Shown: piece after piece, positions 45,002-53,394 of the stretch | Layout: every line of letters begins with the position of its first letter | Numbering within the stretch: the first letter of the stretch is position 1 | Source: Lachnospiraceae bacterium | Lineage (GTDB): Bacteria; Bacillota; Clostridia; Lachnospirales; Lachnospiraceae | DNA length: 60,041 nucleotides | Assembly (NCBI GenBank): GCA_029225065.1 | Contig: JAQXVT010000011.1 | Location: forward strand, 1-60,041 | Reading direction: 5' to 3' | Position numbers and translations under genes: made by a program | Notes under the pieces: generated by a model | Seen by the model: the letters and a program-made list of their open reading frames with translations, nothing else | What the model was told of the DNA's origin: nothing | Databases searched by the model: none

Positions 45002-45934
45002 ATGATATCAAAAACAATGCGTACTATTTTGCATGCACTGTCTTATGGAAACATTGATGTGGAAGCGTCGCGGCGGCTTGTGGATCTGAAGAAGCTGGAT
45101 GCTATGCGGATTTTTATCCGAAAGCTGGATAAAAAGATCTGCAACGGTGATTATGATGTGCCGGTGCGGATGTATTTCCCAAATGAAGAAGCAATGGAGC
45201 AGGAGAAGGAGGGGAGCCTTTCCCTTCCTGTGCTTCTTTTTTTTCATGGTGGTGGCTGGGTGACGGAAAGCGTGGATACCTACAACCGTGTCTGTGCGCG
45301 CATGGCGCAGTCTACCGGGAAAATTGTGGTTTCGGTAGAGTATCGTCTGGCGCCGGAACACCGCTTTCCGACGGCGTTTGAGGACTGCTATGCGGCGGCA
45401 AAAGAACTGTATACAGATCATACGATTTTAAATGCAGATCCGGAACAGATCACAATCATCGGAGACAGTGCCGGAGGAAATCTGGCAGCGGCTGTCTGCC
45501 TGAAAGCAAGAGATACCGGAGATTTTCACGTGGAGCGCCAGATTCTCATCTATCCGGCACTCAACAATTGCTATACGGAATCTTCTCCGTACCCGTCGGT
45601 GCAGGAGAATGGAACTGATTACCTTCTGACCGCAGTGAAAATGGAAGATTATGTGACGCTGTATGAGAGCTGCCCTGAGGATCGGCAGAATCCATACTTT
45701 GCGCCGCTGATGGAGACGAACTACCAGAAGCTTCCGCGGACGCTGGTTCTCACCGCGGAGCTGGATCCCCTGCGTGACGAGGGGGAAGAGTACGCAAGGC
45801 GATTAAAAGAGGCTGGAAACGAAGTACAGCAGTACCGCATCGCAGGCGCATTTCATGGATTTTTTGCGCTGGGTATAAGATTCTGGCATGTGCAGGAGAG
45901 CTTTGCGTATATTAATCAATTTCTGGAGAAATAA
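45002..45934 (+). CDS. Alpha/beta hydrolase of the hormone-sensitive-lipase family
   Basis: The 310-residue enzyme has the family oxyanion motif FFHGGGWV (about residues 79-86), the nucleophile GDSAGGN (about 155-161), the acid in AELDPLRDEGE and the histidine in AFHGFF near residue 281. Such enzymes hydrolyse short acyl esters. No signal peptide is seen. It lies 61 bases ahead of a probable acyltransferase with a membrane domain, an arrangement that suggests paired addition and removal of acyl groups. Confidence 0.88.
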   Translation: MISKTMRTILHALSYGNIDVEASRRLVDLKKLDAMRIFIRKLDKKICNGDYDVPVRMYFPNEEAMEQEKEGSLSLPVLLFFHGGGWVTESVDTYNRVCARMAQSTGKIVVSVEYRLAPEHRFPTAFEDCYAAAKELYTDHTILNADPEQITIIGDSAGGNLAAAVCLKARDTGDFHVERQILIYPALNNCYTESSPYPSVQENGTDYLLTAVKMEDYVTLYESCPEDRQNPYFAPLMETNYQKLPRTLVLTAELDPLRDEGEEYARRLKEAGNEVQQYRIAGAFHGFFALGIRFWHVQESFAYINQFLEK

Positions 45935-45995
45935 AGATCGAATTCGGTTATGATAGGAATGGATTCAACCGGAAAAAGAAAGAAGCCAATTAATT

Positions 45996-47807
45996 ATGGA
46001 AACAAAATACACAAAATGGAGAAAACTGGACAATGCAGCGCTTGCATTTCCGATGGTAACAGGAAAAGACGATACAAGAGTGTTTCGTTTTTACTGCGAG
46101 CTGAAGGAAAACGTGGATGCAGACCTTCTTCAGGAGGCACTTGATAAGACAATGAAGACGTATCCGTTGTTTCAGGCAGTGCTGCGTAAGGGTCTGTTCT
46201 GGTTTTATCTGGAACAAAGAGAGATTCGTCCGCTGGTACAGGAGGAAACAAAACCGCCGTGCAGCAGATTGTATATCCCTGATAAAAAATCACTGCTCTT
46301 TGAGGTGACCTATTATAAAAACCGCATCAATTTCGAAGTGTTTCATGCGCTGACAGATGGCACGGGAGCCATGCATTTTCTGCAGGAGCTTGTGCAGAAT
46401 TATCTGATTCTGCGCCATCCTTGTGCAGATCTTCCACGTATCGATACGATGAAGGAGATGACACGCGGCGTCCAGGAGGAAGACAGCTTTTCTCAGTATT
46501 ATTCATCAAAAACCCCGCGCGACAAAGAGAAGAAACCGGATGCGGTGCGCCTGAAGGGGGAAAAGCTGCTTCATGAAGATATGCGTATCACGGAGCTTGC
46601 GATACCGGTGGATGAATTGCATCGAAAAGCGAAAGCGCACGGCGTATCGATTACCGTCTATGTGGCATCCGTCATGCTCTGCGCGATTGCCGAACAGGTG
46701 CCAAAAAGCCGGAAGAATCGACCGATCACACTGATGATTCCGGTCAATCTGCGCAACTTTTTCCCGTCTCAGTCAATGACAAACTTTTTCGGCTGGATTG
46801 AGGCGGGGCATAGATTTGACGATGATACGACCTTTGAGGAGGTGCTGCTGGATGTTAAAGCGCAGTTTGAAAAAGAACTGGTGAAAGACCGGATGGCGAT
46901 GCGGATGAACGGCTACGTCCGGCTTGAAAAAAATCCGCTGCTGCGCGCTGTTCCTCTGGAACTGAAAAAAGGCTTTTTGATGGTTGGCGCTAATCTCGGG
47001 AGCCGCTGTATCACGGCGGTCTATTCAAATATTGGTATCGTCCGTTTTCCGGAGCAGTATCAGGACTATATCGAGCAGTTCGGATTTTTTGCAAGCACGA
47101 ATACACTCCAGCTCTGCTCATGTTCGTTTGGAAATAAAATGGTGCTTGGCTTTACGTCAAAGCTGCCGGATGACAGTATTCCACGCAGCTTTCAGAACAT
47201 CATGAAGCGGGAAAAGATTCCGTGTAAAGAGACAGGAAGTGAATTCCCGGGCTGTGGTGAGGCGCAGAAGGCGGAAGGAAAGAAAACGATTCAGGTCTTT
47301 ACCTTTCTCTGCCTGGCAGTGGCGGTGCTTTGTGGCATGATCAATTATCTGACACTGGGCACACTGAACTGGTTCTGGTTTGCGGCAGCTGGCTGCCTGT
47401 GTGCCTGGGCAATCGTTACAGTGGGTTATACGAAGCGACGCAACATTCTTAAAAACGAGATGTGGCAGCTTCTTCTGGTAACCGTTCTGGCGGTACTGTG
47501 GGATCGCTTCACAGGCTGGCACGGATGGTCGATCGATTTTGTGCTGCCCTTTGGTGCGCTTGCAGTCCAGTGTTCGATGATAGTTATTGCAAAGGCAAAC
47601 CGCCTGGAACGGGAGGAGTATCTGTTTTATCTTGTACAGGCAGCGGGCGCAGGCTGCATTCCGTTGATCCTGCAGCTGGCCGGCGCGCTGCATTACACAC
47701 AGCCGTCCGTGGTCTGTATCGGGATCAGTATCCTGCAGCTGGCCGCACTGTTTATTTTCCGCCAGAAAGATACGCTGCGGGAATTTCGGAAGAAGCTGCG
47801 CATGTAA
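45996..47807 (+). CDS. Condensation/acyltransferase-like protein with DUF6320 membrane tail
   Basis: The 603-residue protein has an N-terminal two-lobed acyltransferase-like region (about residues 1-420) with HALTDGTGAMHFLQ, the H-x3-D-G motif of condensation and alcohol-acetyltransferase enzymes, and MIPVNLRNFFPSQSMTNFFGW. From about residue 430 six hydrophobic helices follow (VFTFLCLAVAVLCGMINYLT onward), which I recall as DUF6320. It might acylate a lipid or cell-envelope alcohol at the membrane. The start at 45996 has a weak site. Upstream esterase is likely co-transcribed. Confidence 0.7.
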   Translation: METKYTKWRKLDNAALAFPMVTGKDDTRVFRFYCELKENVDADLLQEALDKTMKTYPLFQAVLRKGLFWFYLEQREIRPLVQEETKPPCSRLYIPDKKSLLFEVTYYKNRINFEVFHALTDGTGAMHFLQELVQNYLILRHPCADLPRIDTMKEMTRGVQEEDSFSQYYSSKTPRDKEKKPDAVRLKGEKLLHEDMRITELAIPVDELHRKAKAHGVSITVYVASVMLCAIAEQVPKSRKNRPITLMIPVNLRNFFPSQSMTNFFGWIEAGHRFDDDTTFEEVLLDVKAQFEKELVKDRMAMRMNGYVRLEKNPLLRAVPLELKKGFLMVGANLGSRCITAVYSNIGIVRFPEQYQDYIEQFGFFASTNTLQLCSCSFGNKMVLGFTSKLPDDSIPRSFQNIMKREKIPCKETGSEFPGCGEAQKAEGKKTIQVFTFLCLAVAVLCGMINYLTLGTLNWFWFAAAGCLCAWAIVTVGYTKRRNILKNEMWQLLLVTVLAVLWDRFTGWHGWSIDFVLPFGALAVQCSMIVIAKANRLEREEYLFYLVQAAGAGCIPLILQLAGALHYTQPSVVCIGISILQLAALFIFRQKDTLREFRKKLRM

Positions 47808-47908
47808 GTCCGGGTCAGCAGGAGGCAAAAGCAAGTGTCAGATGACAATTCTGGAAAGAAAAAGGCTTAGCGGTACACCAAACCGCGTGGAAAGGAGTAA
47901 CACAGAAT

Positions 47909-48868
47909 ATGGTAAAAATAGATCTCATCACCGGATTTCTTGGTTCCGGAAAAACGACTTTCATACGAAAATACGCCTCGTACTTAATGAGCCAGGGACA
48001 GAACATCGGAATCCTGGAGAATGACTATGGCGCAATAAACGTCGATATGATGCTGCTCTCAGATCTGCGCGGAGACAACTGCGAGCTGGAGATGGTATCC
48101 GGCGGCTGTGACCGTGACTGTCATCGCAGACGGTTTAAGACAAAGCTGATCTCCATGGGAATGTGCGGCTACGACCGTGTTCTGATCGAACCTTCGGGAA
48201 TCTTCGACATGGACGAATTTTTTGATACGCTGCATGAAGATCCGTTGGATCGCTGGTATGAGATTGGCAATGTAATCGCAATTGTTGACGCAAAGCTGGA
48301 TTCAAACCTGTCAGAGCAGGCCAATTACGTCCTGGCATCCGAGGCGGCAAATGCAGGTCTGATTGTCCTGAGCCGAAGCCAGGAAGCCTCACAGGATGAG
48401 ATCACAGAGACAATCAATCATCTGAACCGTGCCCTTTCGCAGGTAAAGTGCAGACGGACGATCGACGAATCACATGTTTTAAGCACCGACTGGTCGATGT
48501 TCGGAGAGGAAGACTTTGCACGCATTTCCTCCTGCGGCTACGATCCGGCCGGTTATGTCAAGCAGGACGTGGATAACGACGGCGATTTCGATTCCCTGTT
48601 TTTCATGAACCGCCGTCTGACCGAGGCACAGCTGCGCGAAGCGGTAAAAGAGATCATGAGCAGTCCGTCATGCGGCAGCGTATTCCGCATCAAAGGGTTC
48701 CAGAAGCTGGAGGATGGCAGCTGGATCGAACTGAACGCCACCCGCCAGACCACCGAAATCCATCCGATCAAAGAAGGACAGGAAGTGCTGATCGTGATTG
48801 GAGAAGGACTGGTGAAGGAAGAGATTGAGAAGAGGATCGAGAGGGAGGAAAAGCAAAATCCGGCTTGA
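47909..48868 (+). CDS. CobW/G3E-family GTPase, probable metallochaperone
   Basis: The 319-residue protein has P-loop GFLGSGKTTF (residues 9-18), a Walker B-like RVLIEPSGIFD and a SRSQ segment in place of NKxD. Where CobW/YeiR relatives have a CxCC metal motif, this protein reads GGCDRDCHRRRF, keeping two cysteines. G3E GTPases insert zinc, cobalt or nickel. The C-terminal domain (about 235-319) matches the CobW C-terminus. ATG 47909 follows GGAAAGGAG. A terminator ends the unit before the CRISPR locus. Confidence 0.85.
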   Translation: MVKIDLITGFLGSGKTTFIRKYASYLMSQGQNIGILENDYGAINVDMMLLSDLRGDNCELEMVSGGCDRDCHRRRFKTKLISMGMCGYDRVLIEPSGIFDMDEFFDTLHEDPLDRWYEIGNVIAIVDAKLDSNLSEQANYVLASEAANAGLIVLSRSQEASQDEITETINHLNRALSQVKCRRTIDESHVLSTDWSMFGEEDFARISSCGYDPAGYVKQDVDNDGDFDSLFFMNRRLTEAQLREAVKEIMSSPSCGSVFRIKGFQKLEDGSWIELNATRQTTEIHPIKEGQEVLIVIGEGLVKEEIEKRIEREEKQNPA

Positions 48869-48912
48869 ATTGTAAGGAAGTAACAGGCAAAACAAAAGAT
48901 AGAAAAACAGAA

Positions 48913-48958
48913 GGAGCGCTGTGTCATAGAGATGAGTCTATGGCGTGGCGCTCCCTTT
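48913..48958 (+). terminator. Terminator after the CobW-like gene
   Basis: GGAGCGC (48913-48919) pairs with GCGCTCC (48948-48954) and CATAGA with TCTATG inside it, followed by CTTTTG. It separates the gene from the CRISPR locus. Confidence 0.8.
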
Positions 48959-49023
48959 TGCTTATACAGAAAAAACTGATCAAGCGTTGAACATTTTCCA
49001 AGCTGAAATGAAAGTAAAACAGA

Positions 49024-49096
49024 GACAAAATTCCAAAATGAGACTATTAAGATGGTAATATTTTATCTTTACATTCCAAAATGTAGTTAGATTATA
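49024..49096 (-). ncRNA. CreR-like mini-crRNA with two degenerate CRISPR repeats
   Basis: On the - strand, the 30-nt segment 49067-49096 matches the CRISPR repeat at 21 of 30 positions and at 17 of its last 18 (ACATTTTGGAATGTAAAG), keeping the full 8-nt handle ATGTAAAG. After 13 bases, a second segment at 49024-49053 matches at 18 of 30 (core AATAG...CATTTTGGAAT). The TATAAT box 49091-49096 means transcription would begin inside the first copy. Processing by Cas6 would give a guide starting ATAAAATATTACCATC. That guide matches a site in the cas promoter. Known CreR/CreA RNAs in other CRISPR types have this repeat-guide-repeat form. It is not part of the array. Confidence 0.8.
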
Positions 49097-49119
49097 CTGG
49101 TTTTCTTTAAATATGTAAA
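49091..49119 (-). promoter_or_regulatory. Promoter of the mini-crRNA
   Basis: On the - strand TTTACA (49114-49119) and TATAAT (49091-49096) are exactly 17 bases apart. Start of transcription is expected near 49084-49085, within the first repeat-like segment. Confidence 0.75.
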
Positions 49120-49220
49120 TGAGAAAACGCGTATTTGAGCAAACGTCTTTTTAACAACGCCGAGAATAAAACAAGTGGTGAGCGATATCCTGTTTCATTA
49201 TTTAAAATAATTAATGTAAT

Positions 49221-49240
49221 CCTATAAAATATTATCATTT
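49221..49240 (+). promoter_or_regulatory. Predicted target of the mini-crRNA next to a CCT motif
   Basis: CCT (49221-49223) is followed by ATAAAATATTATCATTT (49224-49240). The guide predicted from the mini-crRNA reads ATAAAATATTACCATCT: 11 perfect seed bases and 15 of 17 overall. One mismatch is at position 12, which is flipped out in type I R-loops. A 35-nt R-loop would cover the -35 box of the cas promoter. Confidence 0.75.
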
Positions 49241-49244
49241 ACTA

Positions 49245-49284
49245 TTGCAGTCGGATACAGGATATGTTATAGTCAGACTATAAT
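49245..49284 (+). promoter_or_regulatory. Promoter of the cas operon with a palindromic -10 region
   Basis: TTGCAG (49245-49250) and TATAGT (49268-49273) are 17 bases apart, 40 bases before cas6. TATAGTCAGACTATA (49268-49282) is a perfect 15-bp palindrome over the -10, with a second TATAAT at 49279-49284. A repressor could bind it; AAAGGAGGAGG precedes the cas6 start. Confidence 0.75.
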
Positions 49285-49313
49285 GAATACAAAAAAGAAA
49301 GGAGGAGGATCAT

Positions 49314-50039
49314 ATGATTCAAATGGAATTGGATTTTCAGTTGGAGAAGCCTGAATTTCCAGTGGAGTATGATCGCCTGATCATCAGCTTCATTAAGGCT
49401 TCGCTACAAGAATATTCTCCGGAGCTACTGGAGCAGCTGTATACGAAGCAGGCATCTGTGATAAAGCCATACTGCTGGGCCTGCCATCTGCCTGGCGCAA
49501 AATTTTCCGATGGAAAGATTCTTTTAATAGAGAAACGTTTCAAATTATACTTTTGTGACGCAGATTTGGCACAAAACATTCATTTTTTTAATGCATTTAC
49601 AACGATGAAAAGAAAAGAATATCCGGTTAAAGGCGGAAACAGGATGTGGCTTTGCGGAGTAAAGTTTCGAAGGCATTCAGAAATTGAAGATTCGGAAATC
49701 ATTGTGAAAATGCAGAGTACGCTTCTGGTAAGAAGGCATAATGCAGAGAATAATACGGATATTTATTATACGTGTGAGGATGCAGAATTTTCAGAAGTAG
49801 TAAAAGAAAATATAAGAACAATGCAGCAGAAACAAAAGCTGACATATCGATTGGATGACTTTCAGATTTACCCGATCAAGGCAAAGAAAGTGGTGACAAA
49901 GGTGTTTGGTCGTCCGACAAATGCAAGCATCGGGATATTTAAATTAGTTGGTTCGGCAGAACTGTTAAATTATCTGTATACTGCAGGTTTAGGAGTCCGT
50001 CGATCGGAAGGACACGGAAAATTCGTGATTATAGGATAG
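49314..50039 (+). CDS. cas6: CRISPR RNA endoribonuclease Cas6
   Basis: The 241-residue RAMP protein has two ferredoxin-like halves and ends with the glycine-rich loop TAGLGVRRSEGHGKFVIIG characteristic of Cas6. It cuts pre-crRNA within each repeat, leaving an 8-nt 5' handle, here presumably ATGTAAAG. It is the first gene of the cas operon, as is usual for type I-B. ATG 49314 follows AAAGGAGGAGG. It would also be needed to process the mini-crRNA encoded upstream. Confidence 0.88.
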   Translation: MIQMELDFQLEKPEFPVEYDRLIISFIKASLQEYSPELLEQLYTKQASVIKPYCWACHLPGAKFSDGKILLIEKRFKLYFCDADLAQNIHFFNAFTTMKRKEYPVKGGNRMWLCGVKFRRHSEIEDSEIIVKMQSTLLVRRHNAENNTDIYYTCEDAEFSEVVKENIRTMQQKQKLTYRLDDFQIYPIKAKKVVTKVFGRPTNASIGIFKLVGSAELLNYLYTAGLGVRRSEGHGKFVIIG

Positions 50040-50054
50040 AAAGGAGGGAAAAAA

Positions 50055-51752
50055 GTGGAACGATATTTGATTACGCTGGGAGATTTTTTGAAAAATGCCG
50101 GAATTGCAGGCATGGCATATCTTTTGGAGCAGGGAGGAGCACAAAAGGGAGCAGAGTATGGAGTGACAGAGGATGGCCAGGCTCTGTGGCTGGATGCAGA
50201 GTTTGCAGATCAGGCGGACTGGACAGATCTGTATTTTAAAGCGTTTACAAGATACTTTGGCCCATCGACGGTATATCAGGGAATCACAGATCGAATCAAA
50301 GAATGTCTGGAAAAAATAGAAGACGGTAAATGGAAAGCAGAAGAATGGGAGAAAGACAGCTTGAAGTTTATCTCGAACAAATTGCTTTCCAATAGCTATC
50401 AGGCCGGTTATGAAAATATAAAAGGAAAGATTGAACATCCTGAAGTCTATGAAAAGCTGAAAAACAGTAAACTGAATGATCAAATGAATGTGGAAGAATT
50501 GCAGGAACGCCTGAAAGAACTGCAAAGTTTTATTGCTCAGCCACTGTGCCAGGAAACATTTATGATGAAAAGTATTGTGTATACGTATATCAATCGATTT
50601 TGGGATGGCAAATGCTTTCTGCTTAGAGCGAATGCAAAAAAGGATATGCGTGAACTATTCGAAAAAGAATTTTCCGAGCCGCTGAGAAACTATTGGAAAC
50701 GCGATAAAAAGAAAGACAAGGATCTGTGCATTGACTGTGCGATGCCGATAGGCGGTAAAGAGAAGGTGTCTATTGCTTTTGTGAAAGATGTATCAGATGA
50801 TCTGAGCAGAAAAAAGTCAGCGTTTTGGAACTGTAAGGTAGATGCTTTTCTGTGTCCTTCCTGTGCATTTGTCTATGCTCTGGCACCGCTTGGATTCCGC
50901 CTGTTTGCAAATAAGTTTCTTTTTATCAATATCAACCATGATGTGGAAAATCTTCTGGCAGCAAATGAAAAAGCAAGGAAAAGCAGTGTTGATGCACAGC
51001 GGGAGGAGGATGAGAAGTATTCCGCCTGGTTTGCAAAGGTAATGAATGTGATTTTGAAAGAAAAAACGAAATCCTTGAAAAATATTCATGTGATTCTGCG
51101 AGGAGTACAGGCAGATGACCATTATCTGCTGCGAATTATATCAGAAAAAACAGTGAAAGTATTAGAAAATGAACGGGCATACCATGCACTGCAGAAACTT
51201 GGCAAGCATCCTTATACAAGAGTAGGTAATGAGATACAAAATATTCATGAAATGGCGATTATGAATCTGTTTTTCGGCAGGAGTCAGTATGTGCTGTTGC
51301 AAAAACTGCTGCGTACAGCGCTTGAAAATGAAGGTGGATTTGGTGCACCTCTGATCTATGAGATACAGCTGCAGTCAGAACTTGTGTATAAAGAGGAAGA
51401 GGAAAGGAGACGGACGATGATGGATTGTACGATTATGAAAAGGTGCGGTGCAGACATGCGAAAAGCGATCTTGAAAGCAAAAGGAAGCGATTCTTCGGAA
51501 TGTTTGCGGGGAACGATGTATCAGATGCAAAATGCTCTGCGGGTGAAAAATCTGAATAAATACATGGACATTATTGGGCGTTTATATAGCTCTTATTCAC
51601 CGCGAAATGGGAAGGACGGAGGAGATCTTCTGATGCCAACCGGATTTATTAGAATGTTGGAAGACCCTGAAAAATTTACACAATATGGCTATGCATTTCT
51701 GTTTGGACTACAGGGAATGTACGAAGGAAAGAAGGAGGATGAAAGAGTATGA
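50055..51752 (+). CDS. cas8b: Type I-B Cascade large subunit Cas8b1 (Cst1)
   Basis: The 565-residue protein begins RYLITLGDFLKNAGIAGMAYLL, the Cst1-type start, and has a four-cysteine zinc site (CIDC 225-228 and CPSC 267-270), as in the Tneap Cas8b1 group. The large subunit recognises the PAM and recruits Cas3. Translation starts at GTG 50055 behind AAAGGAGGG. It overlaps cas7 by four bases. The middle and C-terminus (helical, NIHEMAIMNLFFGR) follow the family. Confidence 0.9.
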   Translation: MERYLITLGDFLKNAGIAGMAYLLEQGGAQKGAEYGVTEDGQALWLDAEFADQADWTDLYFKAFTRYFGPSTVYQGITDRIKECLEKIEDGKWKAEEWEKDSLKFISNKLLSNSYQAGYENIKGKIEHPEVYEKLKNSKLNDQMNVEELQERLKELQSFIAQPLCQETFMMKSIVYTYINRFWDGKCFLLRANAKKDMRELFEKEFSEPLRNYWKRDKKKDKDLCIDCAMPIGGKEKVSIAFVKDVSDDLSRKKSAFWNCKVDAFLCPSCAFVYALAPLGFRLFANKFLFININHDVENLLAANEKARKSSVDAQREEDEKYSAWFAKVMNVILKEKTKSLKNIHVILRGVQADDHYLLRIISEKTVKVLENERAYHALQKLGKHPYTRVGNEIQNIHEMAIMNLFFGRSQYVLLQKLLRTALENEGGFGAPLIYEIQLQSELVYKEEEERRRTMMDCTIMKRCGADMRKAILKAKGSDSSECLRGTMYQMQNALRVKNLNKYMDIIGRLYSSYSPRNGKDGGDLLMPTGFIRMLEDPEKFTQYGYAFLFGLQGMYEGKKEDERV

Positions 51753-52612
51753 AACGAGAAGGACTGACTTTTACGATGGTATTTCTGGCAGAGAGCGCCA
51801 ATTATGGCGAGGGGATCGGAAATATAACAACATTGAAGAAAATGACGAGAGGGAACTGCGAGCAGTATAGCTATATTTCCAGACAGGCAATGCGGTACAA
51901 CATTATTCAGCAGTTGAAGTGGGATAACACTCCGGTAGATGGGAAGAGTGGCGTGGTACAGTTTGCACCATCGGCGACAATCAGGGATTATCCAGAAATC
52001 GATCTGTTTGGATATATGAAAACAACGAAGGGAGATTCTGCGAGTACCAGGAGTGCAGTGGTTCGCCTGAGCAATGCGATTTCTCTGGAAGCATATCAGA
52101 GCGATCTGGAATTTTTGACAAATATGGGAATAGCAAAAAGAGGAAATATGGGAAATGCGATTGCTCAGAGTGAGGTGCAGCGGGCCTACTATGCGTATAC
52201 GATTGCAATTGATCTTGATCGGATCGGTGTGGATCAGGATGTGGAGATTTCACAGCAGGAAAAAGCAGATCGTGTTAAGCAGCTTCTGGATACGGTGCAT
52301 TATCTGTACCGGGATATCAAGGGCAGGCGGGAGAACCTAAGTCCGCTGTTTATTATCGGTGGTCGTTACAGCAGAAAGACCCCATTTTTTGAGAACCGAA
52401 TCCGAGTGGAAAATAACTGCTTGAATACGAATACACTTCTGGAACTTATGAAAGAAGATGACGCAATTATTGAACATACATGTGTAGGTGTGACGACAGA
52501 GGTTTTTGATAACGAAAAAGAAATAAAAGATAAACTGAAGGCAGAAACAGTTGGAGATGCATTCAAACACCTGAAAAAGGAAGTGGAAGAATACTATGGA
52601 GAGAGCAATTAG
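51749..52612 (+). CDS. cas7: Type I-B Cascade backbone protein Cas7 (Cst2/DevR)
   Basis: The 287-residue protein has the Cas7 start TFTMVFLAESANYGEGIGNI and the RQAMRYNIIQQL region, then GGRYSRKTPFFENRI. It belongs to the Cst2/DevR group and forms the helical backbone that holds the crRNA. It overlaps cas8b by four bases (ATGA) and cas5 by 17 bases, so the three are translationally coupled. Confidence 0.92.
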   Translation: MKREGLTFTMVFLAESANYGEGIGNITTLKKMTRGNCEQYSYISRQAMRYNIIQQLKWDNTPVDGKSGVVQFAPSATIRDYPEIDLFGYMKTTKGDSASTRSAVVRLSNAISLEAYQSDLEFLTNMGIAKRGNMGNAIAQSEVQRAYYAYTIAIDLDRIGVDQDVEISQQEKADRVKQLLDTVHYLYRDIKGRRENLSPLFIIGGRYSRKTPFFENRIRVENNCLNTNTLLELMKEDDAIIEHTCVGVTTEVFDNEKEIKDKLKAETVGDAFKHLKKEVEEYYGESN

Positions 52613-53336
52613 ACTCGACTGTTTTCAGAATTTAGCAAATTACAAAAAGCCGGCCAGCTTTATTATGAAGGAGACATTTCCATTGCCGCCTTATTCTACG
52701 GTGCTGGGTATGATTCATGCGGCTTGTGGGTTTACTGAATTTCACCCGATGCGTCTTTGCATTCAGGGAACCAACACGGGAATTATTTCGGAGGTATATA
52801 CGAGATACGCGTTTTCCGCAGGTGCAAAATATGAGGAAGGCCGTCATCAAATTTGTGTGGAAGACGGAGAGAAATACGGAATTTTTCGTGGAATTGCGAA
52901 TGCAGAGTTGGTTTGCGAAAATCGTATGGTGATACATATTATCCCGCAGGAAGCTGATTTTGCTCAGGTATTTCAGGCGCTGAAGTATCCACCGAGATAT
53001 CTGTCAATGGGACGGTATGAAGATTTGCTGGATGTGGAGCAGGTTCGAATTGTGGAAATTTTTGCAGCAGAAGAAGTGACGGCAAAAAGAGAACTGTATG
53101 TTCCGGTGGAAGCAAAAGATATCTATGCGGCGTTTGAAGTGGAAGAGCTGCCGCAGGGCTTTAGAAGTGTGGTTGTATATAACCTGACGAAGGAGTATGA
53201 AATCACACCGCAGGGACTGCGCAGATGGAAAAAAGATGGCGGGCGGATCAGGGCGTATTATTGTCCAAGAGGAAAGGCGTTTGAAGTGGCATATGTGGAT
53301 GAAGTTGAGCCGGAGGCAGCACTTGTATTTGCCTGA
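52596..53336 (+). CDS. cas5: Type I-B Cascade subunit Cas5
   Basis: The 246-residue RAMP protein has the Cas5 N-terminus RAIRLDCFQNLANYKKPASF and LPPYSTVLGMIHAACGF, typical of Cas5 Tneap forms. It caps the 5' handle of the crRNA in Cascade. It starts inside cas7. A perfect hairpin with a T-run follows nine bases after its stop, before cas3. Confidence 0.92.
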   Translation: MERAIRLDCFQNLANYKKPASFIMKETFPLPPYSTVLGMIHAACGFTEFHPMRLCIQGTNTGIISEVYTRYAFSAGAKYEEGRHQICVEDGEKYGIFRGIANAELVCENRMVIHIIPQEADFAQVFQALKYPPRYLSMGRYEDLLDVEQVRIVEIFAAEEVTAKRELYVPVEAKDIYAAFEVEELPQGFRSVVVYNLTKEYEITPQGLRRWKKDGGRIRAYYCPRGKAFEVAYVDEVEPEAALVFA

Positions 53337-53345
53337 ATGATATTT

Positions 53346-53373
53346 GAGCGGGATTGGAAGATCCCGCTCTTTT
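53346..53373 (+). terminator. Intrinsic terminator between cas5 and cas3
   Basis: GAGCGGGAT (53346-53354) pairs perfectly with ATCCCGCTC (53361-53369) around TGGAAG, followed by TTTT (53370-53373). It is inside the cas operon, 22 bases before the cas3 start, and could reduce expression of cas3 and the adaptation genes relative to Cascade. No second promoter is obvious between it and cas3. Confidence 0.8.
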
Positions 53374-53394
53374 AGAAGAAAGAGTAGGAAATAC

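Noticed and set aside
49024-49053. Treating the repeat-like segments upstream of cas6 as a second CRISPR array
   Set aside because: Only two degenerate copies exist with a 13-base interval, too short for a spacer of this system.
48960-49313. A small toxin gene (CreT-like) accompanying the mini-crRNA
   Set aside because: No short frame with a ribosome binding site was found here, so the element looks like a regulator, not a toxin-antitoxin pair.
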